A stretch of 5,300 nt of DNA from Nitrospinota bacterium. Its GTDB lineage: Bacteria; UBA8248. The notes beneath the pieces are model-generated. The model saw only the letters and a program-made list of their open reading frames with translations. It did not search any database and had not been told where the DNA came from. The stretch is taken from the NCBI GenBank assembly GCA_003506735.1, contig DNYS01000223.1, positions 1 through 5,300 of the forward strand, in the 5' to 3' direction. Position numbers and translations under genes: made by a program. Position 1 is the first letter of the stretch. Each line of letters begins with the position of its first letter. Shown here one piece after another: positions 1 to 5,300 of the stretch.

Positions 1-647
1 TCAGATGTTAATAGAGGTTCCCTTGCGTTCATTATCCAGCTACGAAGACCGCTACTTTCCCATTCGTATACATGATACCCCTTATTCGCCAACCACTCTG
101 TCTTTCCCGGTTGAATTTGATTCGGCAAATGTATTCCAAAAATGGCTTTTTTGTTTTCTATGCTCTTCCGTAGTGCGTATGCACACCATATGTCGCAGTA
201 GGTGCTCCGGCCGATCAGAAAAACTGTCAAGGCTGAGTGAAGAAGAGCGCTATCAATCAATTCCTTGGTGGCGCCATCTCCTTTTTCCTCGCTTCATTCC
301 AGACGGCTTCATCAAAAAAAAATGGGACCGGGAATCCGATTTGCTTTGCAGGTATTGTAGACAATGCTCGCATTTTTAAAGTCGGCATAACTGAAGGAAA
401 GGTATATTCGTGCCACAGCTTGTTTGTTTGGGGTGGGCATTTGGTTCGATTTCTCGGGCAGTTCGAAAATAGACAGTGAAATTGTGCGAAAACGGGAGGA
501 TCATGTCAAATTGGGAGTTCCCTAAAAAAGGATCTGCTTCACACTCCGGCCATGGCTCCAGGACTCCCATAGGAAGTTGCAAAACCACCGGCGGCAAGCC
601 AGCCAAAAAATACAGAAAACAATTTCGAAAACAATTCGGCCCGGATT
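1..647. other. AT-rich region without a supportable gene
   Basis: This stretch lies downstream of hisG and is clearly more AT-rich than the genes to its right. Open frames exist on both strands (for example + 5-379 and + 237-479), but none shows a recognisable domain, a convincing ribosome binding site or the GC-rich codon pattern of the neighbouring genes. One plus frame from about 120 to 479 reads fairly smoothly but contains two stops, at about 171 and 234, and its product is not recognisable. It could be a decayed gene or simply intergenic DNA. I saw no clear stem-plus-T-run terminator for hisG here. Its only distinctive element is the repeat copy at 612-641. Confidence 0.5.
612..641 (-). 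repeat. Intergenic 30-bp repeat, copy A (after hisG)
   Basis: This 30-bp segment matches 1760-1789 at 27 of 30 positions in the same orientation, and the three differences are all C here versus T there. On the plus strand both begin ACAGAAAACAATTT and end GGCC. Internally it contains a near-direct repeat of GAAAACAATT and the small palindrome TTTCGAAA. It starts only 6 bp beyond the hisG stop codon, so it would lie in the 3' untranslated part of a hisG transcript. Its function is unknown. It is not a classical terminator, because no stable GC stem is present. Confidence 0.6.
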
Positions 648-1520
648 TTAGTAGATAACTTTATTCAACGGATACTCGACGATGCCCTCGGCTCCGGCCT
701 GCCGGAGCTTGGGTATCAGATCCCGGACCGCATGCTTGTCGATGACGACCTCGATGGCCACCCAATCCGAATCCATCTGGCTCGAGACGGTGGGGGCGTG
801 AAGCGCCGGGATTTGGCCCGTTACGCCGTCCAGCTTGGATCTGGGAACGTTCATCTTCAGCCCGACCTTGCCGGAGGCCTCGAGCGCCCCCTTCAAGAGC
901 ATCGCGAGCACCTCGATTTTCTGGCGCCGCCAGGGGTCCGCCCAGGCATCGCGGTTGGCGATCAGCTTTGTCGTGGATTCCGCCACCACGTCCACGATCC
1001 GGAGTCCGTTCGCCCGCAGGGAAGTGCCCGTTTCGGTTCCCTCGACGATGGCATCGACCAGGAGCGGGGCCTTGATCTCCGTGGCCCCCCAGGAATACTC
1101 GACCTCCGCCGATACGCCGTGCCCCTGGAGGTACTGTTTCGTTGCCTGGACCAGTTCGGTGGCGATGCGCTTTCCGGCCAGATCCTGGACGGTCCGGACG
1201 TCCGACTCCTCGGGGACCGCCAGGACCCACCGGTAGGGTTCCGTCGTGGCCTTGCTGTATTCCAGATCATCCACCTCGACGACATCGGCCCGGTTTTCAA
1301 GAATCCAATCCTGGCCGGTAAGGCCCACGTCCAGTATGCCCCGCTCGACGTAGCGGGCAATCTCCTGGGCGCGGAACATCAGGCATTCAATCTCCGGATC
1401 GTCTATCTCCGGCCGGTAGGATCGGCTCCGGACCCGGATCTTATACCCCGCGTTGGCAAAGAGGGCGATGGTCGAATCCTGGAGGCTCCCCTTGGGGAGG
1501 CCGAGCTTCAGCACACTCAT
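648..1520 (-). CDS. hisG: ATP phosphoribosyltransferase, long form (HisG)
   Basis: This enzyme catalyses the first committed step of histidine biosynthesis in the cytoplasm: ATP plus PRPP gives phosphoribosyl-ATP. The 290-residue product starts [13 protein letters not shown], typical of HisG, followed by [13 protein letters not shown] (61-73). The PRPP-binding loop lies at about 156-168, with E160-G-T-E-T-G-T-S-L168, followed by RANGL. Residues about 215-290 form the C-terminal regulatory domain of the long (HisG_L) type. That form normally works as a homohexamer, is feedback-inhibited by histidine, and does not need HisZ. The length fits the long form, about 285-300 residues. The ATG at 1520 is chosen because the conserved N terminus begins there; a modest GAAAGGGA site (1531-1538) lies 10 nt upstream. 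The stop is TAA. No other his gene is present, so hisG appears to stand alone. The reading frame is intact. Confidence 0.97.
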   Translation of the reverse strand: MSVLKLGLPKGSLQDSTIALFANAGYKIRVRSRSYRPEIDDPEIECLMFRAQEIARYVERGILDVGLTGQDWILENRADVVEVDDLEYSKATTEPYRWVLAVPEESDVRTVQDLAGKRIATELVQATKQYLQGHGVSAEVEYSWGATEIKAPLLVDAIVEGTETGTSLRANGLRIVDVVAESTTKLIANRDAWADPWRRQKIEVLAMLLKGALEASGKVGLKMNVPRSKLDGVTGQIPALHAPTVSSQMDSDWVAIEVVIDKHAVRDLIPKLRQAGAEGIVEYPLNKVIY

Positions 1521-1644
1521 CTTTTTGGGTTCCCTTTCAATCGTTTGGCGCGGCCGGGCCCGTCAGGCATTCCGGCATTTATCGTTTATGCGGAGCAACA
1601 TAGCACCTCACAGCCTACCCTATCGTTGTCCATCATTCGACTTG

Positions 1645-1664
1645 GCGCGTTTTGAGGGACGCGC
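1645..1664. repeat. Inverted repeat upstream of hisG
   Basis: GCGCGT (1645-1650) and ACGCGC (1659-1664) are perfectly complementary around an 8-nt loop. The stem is short but fully GC-rich. No T run follows on either strand, so a rho-independent terminator is unlikely. It could be an RNA hairpin in a long hisG leader, an operator, or chance in GC-rich DNA. Confidence 0.3.
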
Positions 1665-1759
1665 GCCGGCCCTCGGGTGCGGCATCCGCCCTCCACCCAA
1701 TAACTCAAAATTCTCGCAGAAATCGCCAAAACTATCGTAGGCAGGCCGGGTCAGCCGAG

Positions 1760-1789
1760 ACAGAAAACAATTTTGAAAATAATTTGGCC
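1760..1789 (-). repeat. Intergenic 30-bp repeat, copy B (after cupin gene)
   Basis: This is the second copy of the element at 612-641, with 27 of 30 identical bases and T in place of C at three positions. It lies 52 bp beyond the cupin stop, in the same orientation relative to transcription as copy A has to hisG. The GGCC at its end is part of the perfect palindrome TTTGGCCAAA (1783-1792), which copy A lacks. Confidence 0.6.
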
Positions 1790-1841
1790 AAAATTTTTTT
1801 GAATGAAACTTCTAAAATGCCGTTCGAACTTTTCCTTTCAT

Positions 1842-2306
1842 CTAAGCGTCCAGCGGCGGTCCCACTATCTCCATGTTGTATTTCTCGGCCAGGGCTTTGC
1901 CTTTGGCAACGTACGCTTCTGTGTCCGTGACATCGAGATCAACCGCATCATCAAATAACTTCTCAAATCCCGCTGGAGTAAATATGGCGAGTAACTTGGC
2001 GGGCTTTTGCTCGACCCGGGCAAAGGTGTGACGCATTCCCCTGGGGATGCGCACGAATGAACCTGCTTTCGCTATAACGGTGCCCTCTCCCAACAGAATT
2101 TCAACCTCTCCCTTCAGAACATAGAAGGCCTCATCCTCGTTTTTGTGTATGTGTTGCGGCGGTCCGTCGCCGACGAGCTCAACTTCGAGCAGTGAATACG
2201 CGCCGTCCGTGTCCGCTCCAGTCACCTTGTGCGTTACCTTGTGACCTGGCACTAGAACTATTTTGCCCTCTCCCGGTCTGAACACTAAATTCCCGTCGTC
2301 AGACAT
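1842..2306 (-). CDS. Small cupin-domain protein
   Basis: This is a 154-residue single-domain cupin of the quercetin-dioxygenase-like (cupin_2) type, probably a soluble metal-binding beta-barrel. Cupin motif 1 is complete: H52-I-H54, E59 and G66. Motif 2 has G82, P88, G90 and H93. The usual metal ligands His52, His54, Glu59 and His93 are therefore all present, while the Asn that often ends motif 2 is Arg. A C-terminal helical tail follows the barrel. The ATG at 2306 is chosen because GGAGGA lies 6 nt upstream; an in-frame ATG at 2330 has no comparable site. The frame stays open upstream into the 3' end of the transporter gene. The gene is visibly less GC-rich than the transporter and cyclase. 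Substrate and reaction cannot be told from the sequence: it may be a dioxygenase, isomerase or small-molecule sensor. Confidence 0.88.
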   Translation of the reverse strand: MSDDGNLVFRPGEGKIVLVPGHKVTHKVTGADTDGAYSLLEVELVGDGPPQHIHKNEDEAFYVLKGEVEILLGEGTVIAKAGSFVRIPRGMRHTFARVEQKPAKLLAIFTPAGFEKLFDDAVDLDVTDTEAYVAKGKALAEKYNMEIVGPPLDA

Positions 2307-2312
2307 GACTTG

Positions 2313-2318
2313 TCCTCC
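2313..2318 (-). promoter_or_regulatory. Ribosome binding site of the cupin gene
   Basis: GGAGGA on the minus strand ends 6 nt before the ATG at 2306. It is the strongest Shine-Dalgarno site in the window and fixes the cupin start. It also argues that the cupin is translated as its own protein even though the upstream frame is open. Confidence 0.8.
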
Positions 2319-2361
2319 ATCAAGCGACATTCCGCATTTGGATTCCTCGAATAGAGACATT

Positions 2362-3720
2362 CTAGCTTGAATCGGCGGCTCCAAAGCAGGGTTCTTTTCC
2401 GGGTCCGGAAAGAAAATACGCCCTCCCTCCCCCTCCCTGCGCGCCCGCGCCCGGACGCGCCAGATGGCCCCAACGCTGATGAGGCGGGCGGCGCCATGGC
2501 GGCGAAGACCCAGGTCCATCCGCCGGGCACAGCCATGGAGAGCCAGCCGAAGAGCCAGGCCTGGAGGGCGCCGTAGATGTAGCCGTGAACGCTGAGGAGG
2601 CCGGCCCCGCTTCCGGCGAGGCGGCGGCCGACCAGATCCAGGGCCAGGGCGGGGAGCGGGGCGAGGTTGATGGTGAACCCGGAGAGGCAGAGGAGGCCCG
2701 CGGCGAGGGGGATGTTGTCCGGCGGGCTCAGGGCAATCCCGGAAATGGCGGCGCAGCTCAGGAGGCCGGCGAGCATGATGACACGCGAGCGGTTGCTCCC
2801 GAAGAGGCGGTCGGATATGTAGCCGCCCGTCAAAGGCCCGAGCATGATCCCGAGCGGGTAGGCGAGGGTGATGAAGGACATCTCCTTCAGGCCGAACCCG
2901 CCCGCCTGGGCATAGTAGACCGGGGGCCAGGAGACGACCCCGTAGCGGACGAGAACGTCCAGGCCCCGGACGTGGCAGGCGGCGAGGAAGCGCCAGTTGC
3001 TCATGACGTGGAGGTAGGCCGCCAATCCCTTTTCGGCGCCGGCCGAGGCCTCCTCGGCGTCGCGCGATACCTCCTCGGACTCGATGTAATCGGGCAGCTC
3101 CACCTGGCCGGGCCGGGCGCGGGCGACGAAAAAAATCATCACCCCCATGAGGGAGACCAGAAGCGGGGGCCAGCGCATGGCCGCGCGCCAGCCGTATTCG
3201 GCGGCCACCCAGGGCGCGATCAGCCAGACGAGGATCATGGCGAGGCCCGCCGCGGTGCTGGCCAGACCGACGGCCCGGCCCCGCTCGCGACGGGACCACC
3301 ACTGGGCGATGAGGCCCAGGCCCGGGGCCAGGGGGCAGCGCCGAAAAACCCGGCCAGCGCCCAGGGGACGAGGAGGCCGTTTACGGACGTGGCGTGGCTG
3401 GCGATGAAGTTGAAGAGGCCGATGCCGGCGGCCCCGTAGAGAAGGAGCACCCGGTAGCCGATCCGCTCGGCGATCCGCCCGTGGAGGAGGCCGCCCAGGG
3501 CGAATCCCCAGAACATCCAGGAGTTGATCCAGCCCGTATCGGCGCGCGTGATTCCCATATCCGCGATGACGGCGGTTTGGATGAGGCTGAAGTTGAAGCG
3601 CCCCAGGTAGCTCAGGGCATAGAAGGCGCAAAAGGCGAGTAGGACCCGCCATTTCCAGCGGCGATGGGCGGAGGTCTGGCCCTCTGGCTCGAAGCGGGGC
3701 TCGAAGCCGGGCGCGATCAT
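2362..3720 (-). CDS. MFS transporter, OPA/GlpT-like, frame interrupted
   Basis: This is a 12-helix major-facilitator permease of the inner membrane, read in three frames: 3720 to about 3328, then to about 2495, then on to the 3' end. The start has the OPA-like SYLGRFNFS (37-45), and the helix 2-3 loop is GRIAERIGYR (81-90). Across the first junction, repair gives AAPWPPGLGLIAQWWSRRERG, close to the W-P-P...WW..KERG segment of glycerol-3-phosphate and hexose-phosphate transporters. A second cytoplasmic loop reads GGYISDRLFGSNRSR. The last helix is recovered only in the third frame (AARLISVGAIWRVRARAR). The substrate is likely an organic anion or phosphate ester, not determinable here. The ATG at 3720 has no clear Shine-Dalgarno site. 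The end is uncertain: the third frame runs into the cupin, while one more base lost near 2421-2438 would give a TAG at 2362-2364. Both junctions look like missed bases, so the gene may be intact in the organism. Confidence 0.8.
2421..2437 (-). other. G-quadruplex-type motif at the transporter 3' end
   Basis: On the minus (coding) strand this reads GGG-A-GGGGG-A-GGG-A-GGG, four G runs with single-base loops, matching the standard intramolecular G-quadruplex pattern. It lies just after the last predicted membrane helix of the transporter and about 115 nt before the cupin start. It may be only a low-complexity tail. It is also a place where polymerases and base callers miscount, which matters for where the transporter ends. 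Confidence 0.5.
2494..2495 (-). other. Frameshift 2 in the transporter gene
   Basis: The upstream frame reads GGWTWVFAAM and then loses sense. From 2495 the next frame reads GAARLISVGAIWRVRARAR, a normal last helix and basic tail. Adding one G to the GG at this point joins them as FAAMGAARLI. The exact position could differ by a few bases. Confidence 0.65.
3324..3327 (-). other. Frameshift 1 in the transporter gene
   Basis: The coding strand has CCCC here. With five Cs the protein reads AGFFGAAPWPPGLGLIAQWW, matching the conserved W-P-P region of the OPA branch. As given, the frame shifts after W131 into PRAWASSPSGG and soon loses similarity. Confidence 0.75.
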
Positions 3721-3731
3721 CGGGCGGGCCG

Positions 3732-3749
3732 TTTGTTTTTAAACACAAA
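3732..3749. promoter_or_regulatory. Imperfect palindrome before the transporter start
   Basis: An 18-bp sequence, TTTGTTTTT followed by AAACACAAA, pairs with itself at 8 of 9 positions. It ends 12 bp before the transporter ATG. Position and symmetry fit a repressor operator, but AT-rich DNA gives such symmetry easily and no regulator gene adjoins it. Confidence 0.35.
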
Positions 3750-3770
3750 TTTTTCGAAGATCATTTCAGG
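3741..3770 (-). repeat. Possible degenerate third copy of the intergenic repeat
   Basis: On the minus strand this AT-rich segment (CCTGAAATGATCTTCGAAAA and onward) resembles copies A and B around the central TTCGAAA and the flanking T/G-rich blocks, but only with several gaps and mismatches. It lies about 80 bp after the cyclase stop, in the same orientation to transcription as the two clear copies. Confidence 0.2.
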
Positions 3771-3793
3771 ACATTTTTATACCGGGCGGGCGG

Positions 3794-3803
3794 TTTTCGA
3801 AAA
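3794..3803. promoter_or_regulatory. Perfect palindrome TTTTCGAAAA
   Basis: A 10-bp perfect palindrome lies between the cyclase stop and the transporter start. The same TTCGAA core occurs at 3753-3758 and inside repeat copy A. It may be part of an operator or of the repeat family; a TATAAA on the minus strand just downstream (about 3776-3781) could be a -10 box. Confidence 0.3.
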
Positions 3804-3813
3804 TCGAGACGGT

Positions 3814-3823
3814 CACAATTGTG
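3814..3823. promoter_or_regulatory. Perfect palindrome CACAATTGTG
   Basis: A second perfect 10-bp palindrome lies 28 bp beyond the cyclase stop, within the gap before the transporter. It has the size of a dimeric regulator half-site pair, but no protein can be assigned. Confidence 0.3.
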
Positions 3824-3850
3824 GGGAGAACCCGGACCGGGCGCTCACGC

Positions 3851-5170
3851 CTAGCGGGGGGCCGTGCGGCGGTCGGGCTTCGCCTCCCAGACCTCGACGG
3901 GATCGCAGACGTTTTTCAGGGATACCGGGCCCATATATTTGAGGTGGAATTTACCGCCGAGGCGCTCGGCCGTCTCCGGGCCGAGGAGAATCTGCCCCTC
4001 GGTCGCGGTGCCGCAGAGACGGGCGCCCACGTTCGTCACCGGCCCGGTGGCGGTGTAGAGGTCCACCGCTCCCCCGCCGCGCCCTTGATCCGGGTGGAGC
4101 CCACGTGGGACACCCCCGAGCCGATTCCGATGTTCACCTGGATGGGCGGGTGCGATTTCCGCGCATCGTCGATGGCGGCGTTGGCGACGGCGGTTTTTTC
4201 CGCGATGGCGAGGGCGGCGCGGACGGCTGTGGAGGCGTGCTCATCCGGATTCTCGCCCTGGAAGAGAATCATGAGGCCGTCCCCGGGGTCTCGTTGATAT
4301 CGCCGTTCTCGTTATGGATATCCGTAATAAAGAGGGAGAAATAGCGCTCGATCACTTCGTTCAGCTGCTCGCGAGGGAGCTGTTCGCTGACGCGGGTGTA
4401 TCCCTCGATGTCCAGGAACATGACGGTGAGGTCTTTCGCCACTTTCTCGAGATCGGGATCGTCCGGATTCTCCTCGACGAGGCGGCTTACCGTGTCGGGC
4501 ACGAAGCGGGCCAGCCCCCGCTTAACCTTTTCGAGAAACTCCACCCGATCAAGCGCCTCGGCCAGCTCGCGGTTCCGCTCCTCGAGGGCTTGGTAGCTCT
4601 CGGCGAGGCGCTGGGCGGTGAGGTTGAAGCCCTCCTCCAATGTGCCGATCTCGTCCGTCGCGCTCACCCGCACGCGCGCGGAGAAATCCCCCGCCCGCAG
4701 GCGGGCCATCGCCCCCTCGAGGAGACGTAGGGGGCGGTCCATCGAGTGGGCGACCGCCCAGGCGAGCCAGGCCCCGCCGAGGACGGCGGAGGCCCCGATG
4801 AGCACGATGACGAGGATGACGCGGTTGAGAATCGGGTCGTTCGCCGCGGTCAGCCTGTCCATCTGGATGAGAGCGGTAAAGACCACCGCGCTCAACGGAA
4901 GGAGGCAGATGGCGATCATCTGGAGGAACAGGCGGTGGACGACGCGCACCTTCCAAACCGGTGGTTCCCCTCGATCTCGGTATTGACGAACAGGGTGGGC
5001 CAGACGTACCTCCGGCAGAGATAATCGGCGAGAAAATAGACGGTGGCGGCCGCGATGAGGCCGGCGAGCAGGGGGAGGCCGAAGAAATGGGCGGCCATTC
5101 CCAGGGTGATCCGGGGGAACATCGTCCAGATGCGGAAAAAGAACAGGATGTCGATGAGGACCCAGGTCAT
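3851..5170 (-). CDS. Membrane HAMP-class III nucleotide cyclase, frame interrupted
   Basis: This enzyme would make cAMP or cGMP from ATP or GTP. Adding three bases gives about 440 residues from the ATG at 5170: membrane helices at about 2-17, 30-50, 82-103 and 117-142; a HAMP domain at 141-195 (P147, DEIGTLEEGFN); a signalling helix at 190-220; and a cyclase domain at 245-430. Metal ligands are Asp254 (MFLDIEGYT) and Asp298 (PGDGLM). The transition-state pair is Asn381 and Arg385 (TNVGAR). The base-recognising Lys is replaced by Glu294, with Thr374 at the partner site. Segments end near 4951, 4281 and 4063. The loop between the last two helices is about 14 residues, so no large periplasmic sensor is present. 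The true start is probably upstream: the same frame continues as another hydrophobic stretch, APVTFAAFCL, until the poly-G tract. The stop is TAG at 3851-3853. Product choice is uncertain. Confidence 0.85.
4063..4064 (-). other. Frameshift 3 in the cyclase gene
   Basis: The upstream frame ends ...IKGAAGERWT and then turns to nonsense. The next frame gives DLYTATGPVTNVGARL, the conserved catalytic segment. Adding one G to the GG after TG joins them as GERWDLYTATGPVTN. Confidence 0.75.
4281..4284 (-). other. Frameshift 2 in the cyclase gene
   Basis: The coding strand has GGGG. With five Gs the sequence reads INETPGDGLMILF, restoring the second metal-binding Asp. As given, the frame reads PGTAS and stops at once. 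Confidence 0.85.
4951..4954 (-). other. Frameshift 1 in the cyclase gene
   Basis: The first frame reads EIEGNHRFG and then becomes Cys/Ser-rich. The next frame gives KVRVVHRLFLQMIAICLLP, a basic flank and a membrane helix. One extra G or A in the GGAA here gives NHRFGKVRVVHRLF. Confidence 0.7.
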
Positions 5171-5232
5171 CAGGCAGAAAGCGGCAAAAGTGACCGGCGC
5201 GTTCCCCCCCTCTCGACGGCTTCGAGGGACGC

Positions 5233-5250
5233 GGGGGGGGGGGGGGGGGG
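5233..5250. repeat. 18-base G homopolymer
   Basis: There are eighteen consecutive G on the plus strand. It could be a sequencing or assembly artefact near a contig end, or a slippage-prone tract at the 5' end of the cyclase gene (poly-C on the coding strand). The error pattern elsewhere in the window favours the artefact. Confidence 0.9.
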
Positions 5251-5263
5251 TGTCGAGCGGAGT

Positions 5264-5281
5264 AAAAAAAAAAAAAAAAAA
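5264..5281. repeat. 18-base A homopolymer
   Basis: There are eighteen consecutive A, 13 bases after the G run. Two such different homopolymers of equal length so close together, in a window otherwise without runs over nine, suggest unreliable sequence at this edge. Confidence 0.9.
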
Positions 5282-5300
5282 GAGAAGAACAAAAGCCGGA

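Larger units (their letters stand above)
1521..1841 (-). other. Intergenic gap and hisG leader
   Basis: This 321-bp gap separates the cupin stop from the hisG start and holds no supportable gene. Its cupin-proximal half is AT-rich and carries repeat copy B (1760-1789) and the perfect palindrome TTTGGCCAAA (1783-1792), which overlaps the end of that repeat. Its hisG-proximal half is GC-richer and contains a 6-bp stem at 1645-1664. A possible extended -10 element, TGCTATGTT on the minus strand (about 1597-1605), would place the hisG transcript start roughly 70 nt before the gene, but no good -35 accompanies it. I saw no histidine-rich leader peptide, so classical his attenuation is not supported. 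The length suggests hisG has its own promoter. Confidence 0.45.
5171..5300. other. Probable cyclase 5' end and low-complexity right edge
   Basis: From 5171 to about 5203 the cyclase frame stays open and hydrophobic (APVTFAAFCL directly before the Met at 5170), so the real start is likely here or further right. Beyond it lie a 7-C run (5204-5210) and the long G and A runs. No start codon with a ribosome binding site could be chosen. The last 20 bases are purine-rich and show nothing recognisable. Confidence 0.5.

Noticed and set aside
125..190. Short plus-frame peptide resembling a signal sequence (MAFLFSMLFRSAYAHH)
   Set aside because: It is followed by a stop codon five residues later, so no mature protein is encoded; the resemblance is probably chance.
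500..568. GGGAGT and ACTCCC complementary pair considered as a hisG terminator
   Set aside because: The arms are over 40 nt apart and no T run follows in the direction of hisG transcription.
376..606. 76-codon minus-strand open frame downstream of hisG
   Set aside because: No ribosome binding site, no recognisable motif and no coding-type composition.
732..1655. 307-codon open frame on the plus strand opposite hisG
   Set aside because: It is antisense to the clearly real hisG, has no recognisable domain, and is expected in GC-rich coding DNA.
1783..1792. TTTGGCCAAA considered as a terminator stem for the cupin gene
   Set aside because: A perfect palindrome without a loop cannot form a stable RNA hairpin, and no T run is suitably placed after it.
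2585..3439. 284-codon plus-strand open frame opposite the transporter
   Set aside because: The product is a low-complexity Glu/Gly/Ala/Pro-rich chain without a domain, a typical antisense shadow of a GC-rich membrane protein gene.

Overview
The window looks like a fragment of an uncultured bacterial genome. The genes are fairly GC-rich, the gaps between them are AT-rich, and Shine-Dalgarno sites are of ordinary bacterial type. Lineage cannot be fixed from the sequence; a Gram-negative-type bacterium is likely. All four recognisable genes are on the minus strand, so transcription runs from high to low coordinates. No RNA gene, CRISPR array, insertion sequence or phage gene was found.

In transcription order: (1) about 5200-3851, a membrane-bound class III nucleotide cyclase (several membrane helices, HAMP, cyclase domain), with its 5' end lost in a poor-quality region; (2) 3850-3721, a short intergenic stretch rich in palindromes; (3) 3720 to about 2362, a major-facilitator transporter resembling the organophosphate:phosphate antiporter (GlpT-like) branch; (4) 2306-1842, a small single-domain cupin with complete metal ligands and a strong ribosome binding site; (5) 1841-1521, an AT-rich gap and hisG leader; (6) 1520-648, hisG, the long form of ATP phosphoribosyltransferase that starts histidine biosynthesis; (7) 647-1, AT-rich sequence with no supportable gene. 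The genes share a direction but have sizeable gaps and unrelated functions, so a single operon is not indicated. Transporter and cupin are the only plausible co-transcribed pair.

The main oddity is that the cyclase needs three and the transporter at least two frame changes to read through. All five have the same sense: each is repaired by adding one base, usually G or C in a short run. Together with an 18-G run and an 18-A run at the right edge, this points to missed bases in the sequence rather than five independent mutations. hisG and the cupin gene are intact.

The most interesting possibly biological signal is a 30-bp AT-rich repeat. One copy lies just after the hisG stop and one after the cupin stop, differing at three positions, all C/T. 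A weaker look-alike follows the cyclase. Also notable are a G-quadruplex-type motif at the 3' end of the transporter gene and a Glu where class III adenylyl cyclases normally carry the adenine-recognising Lys. I did not find a convincing new multi-gene system.
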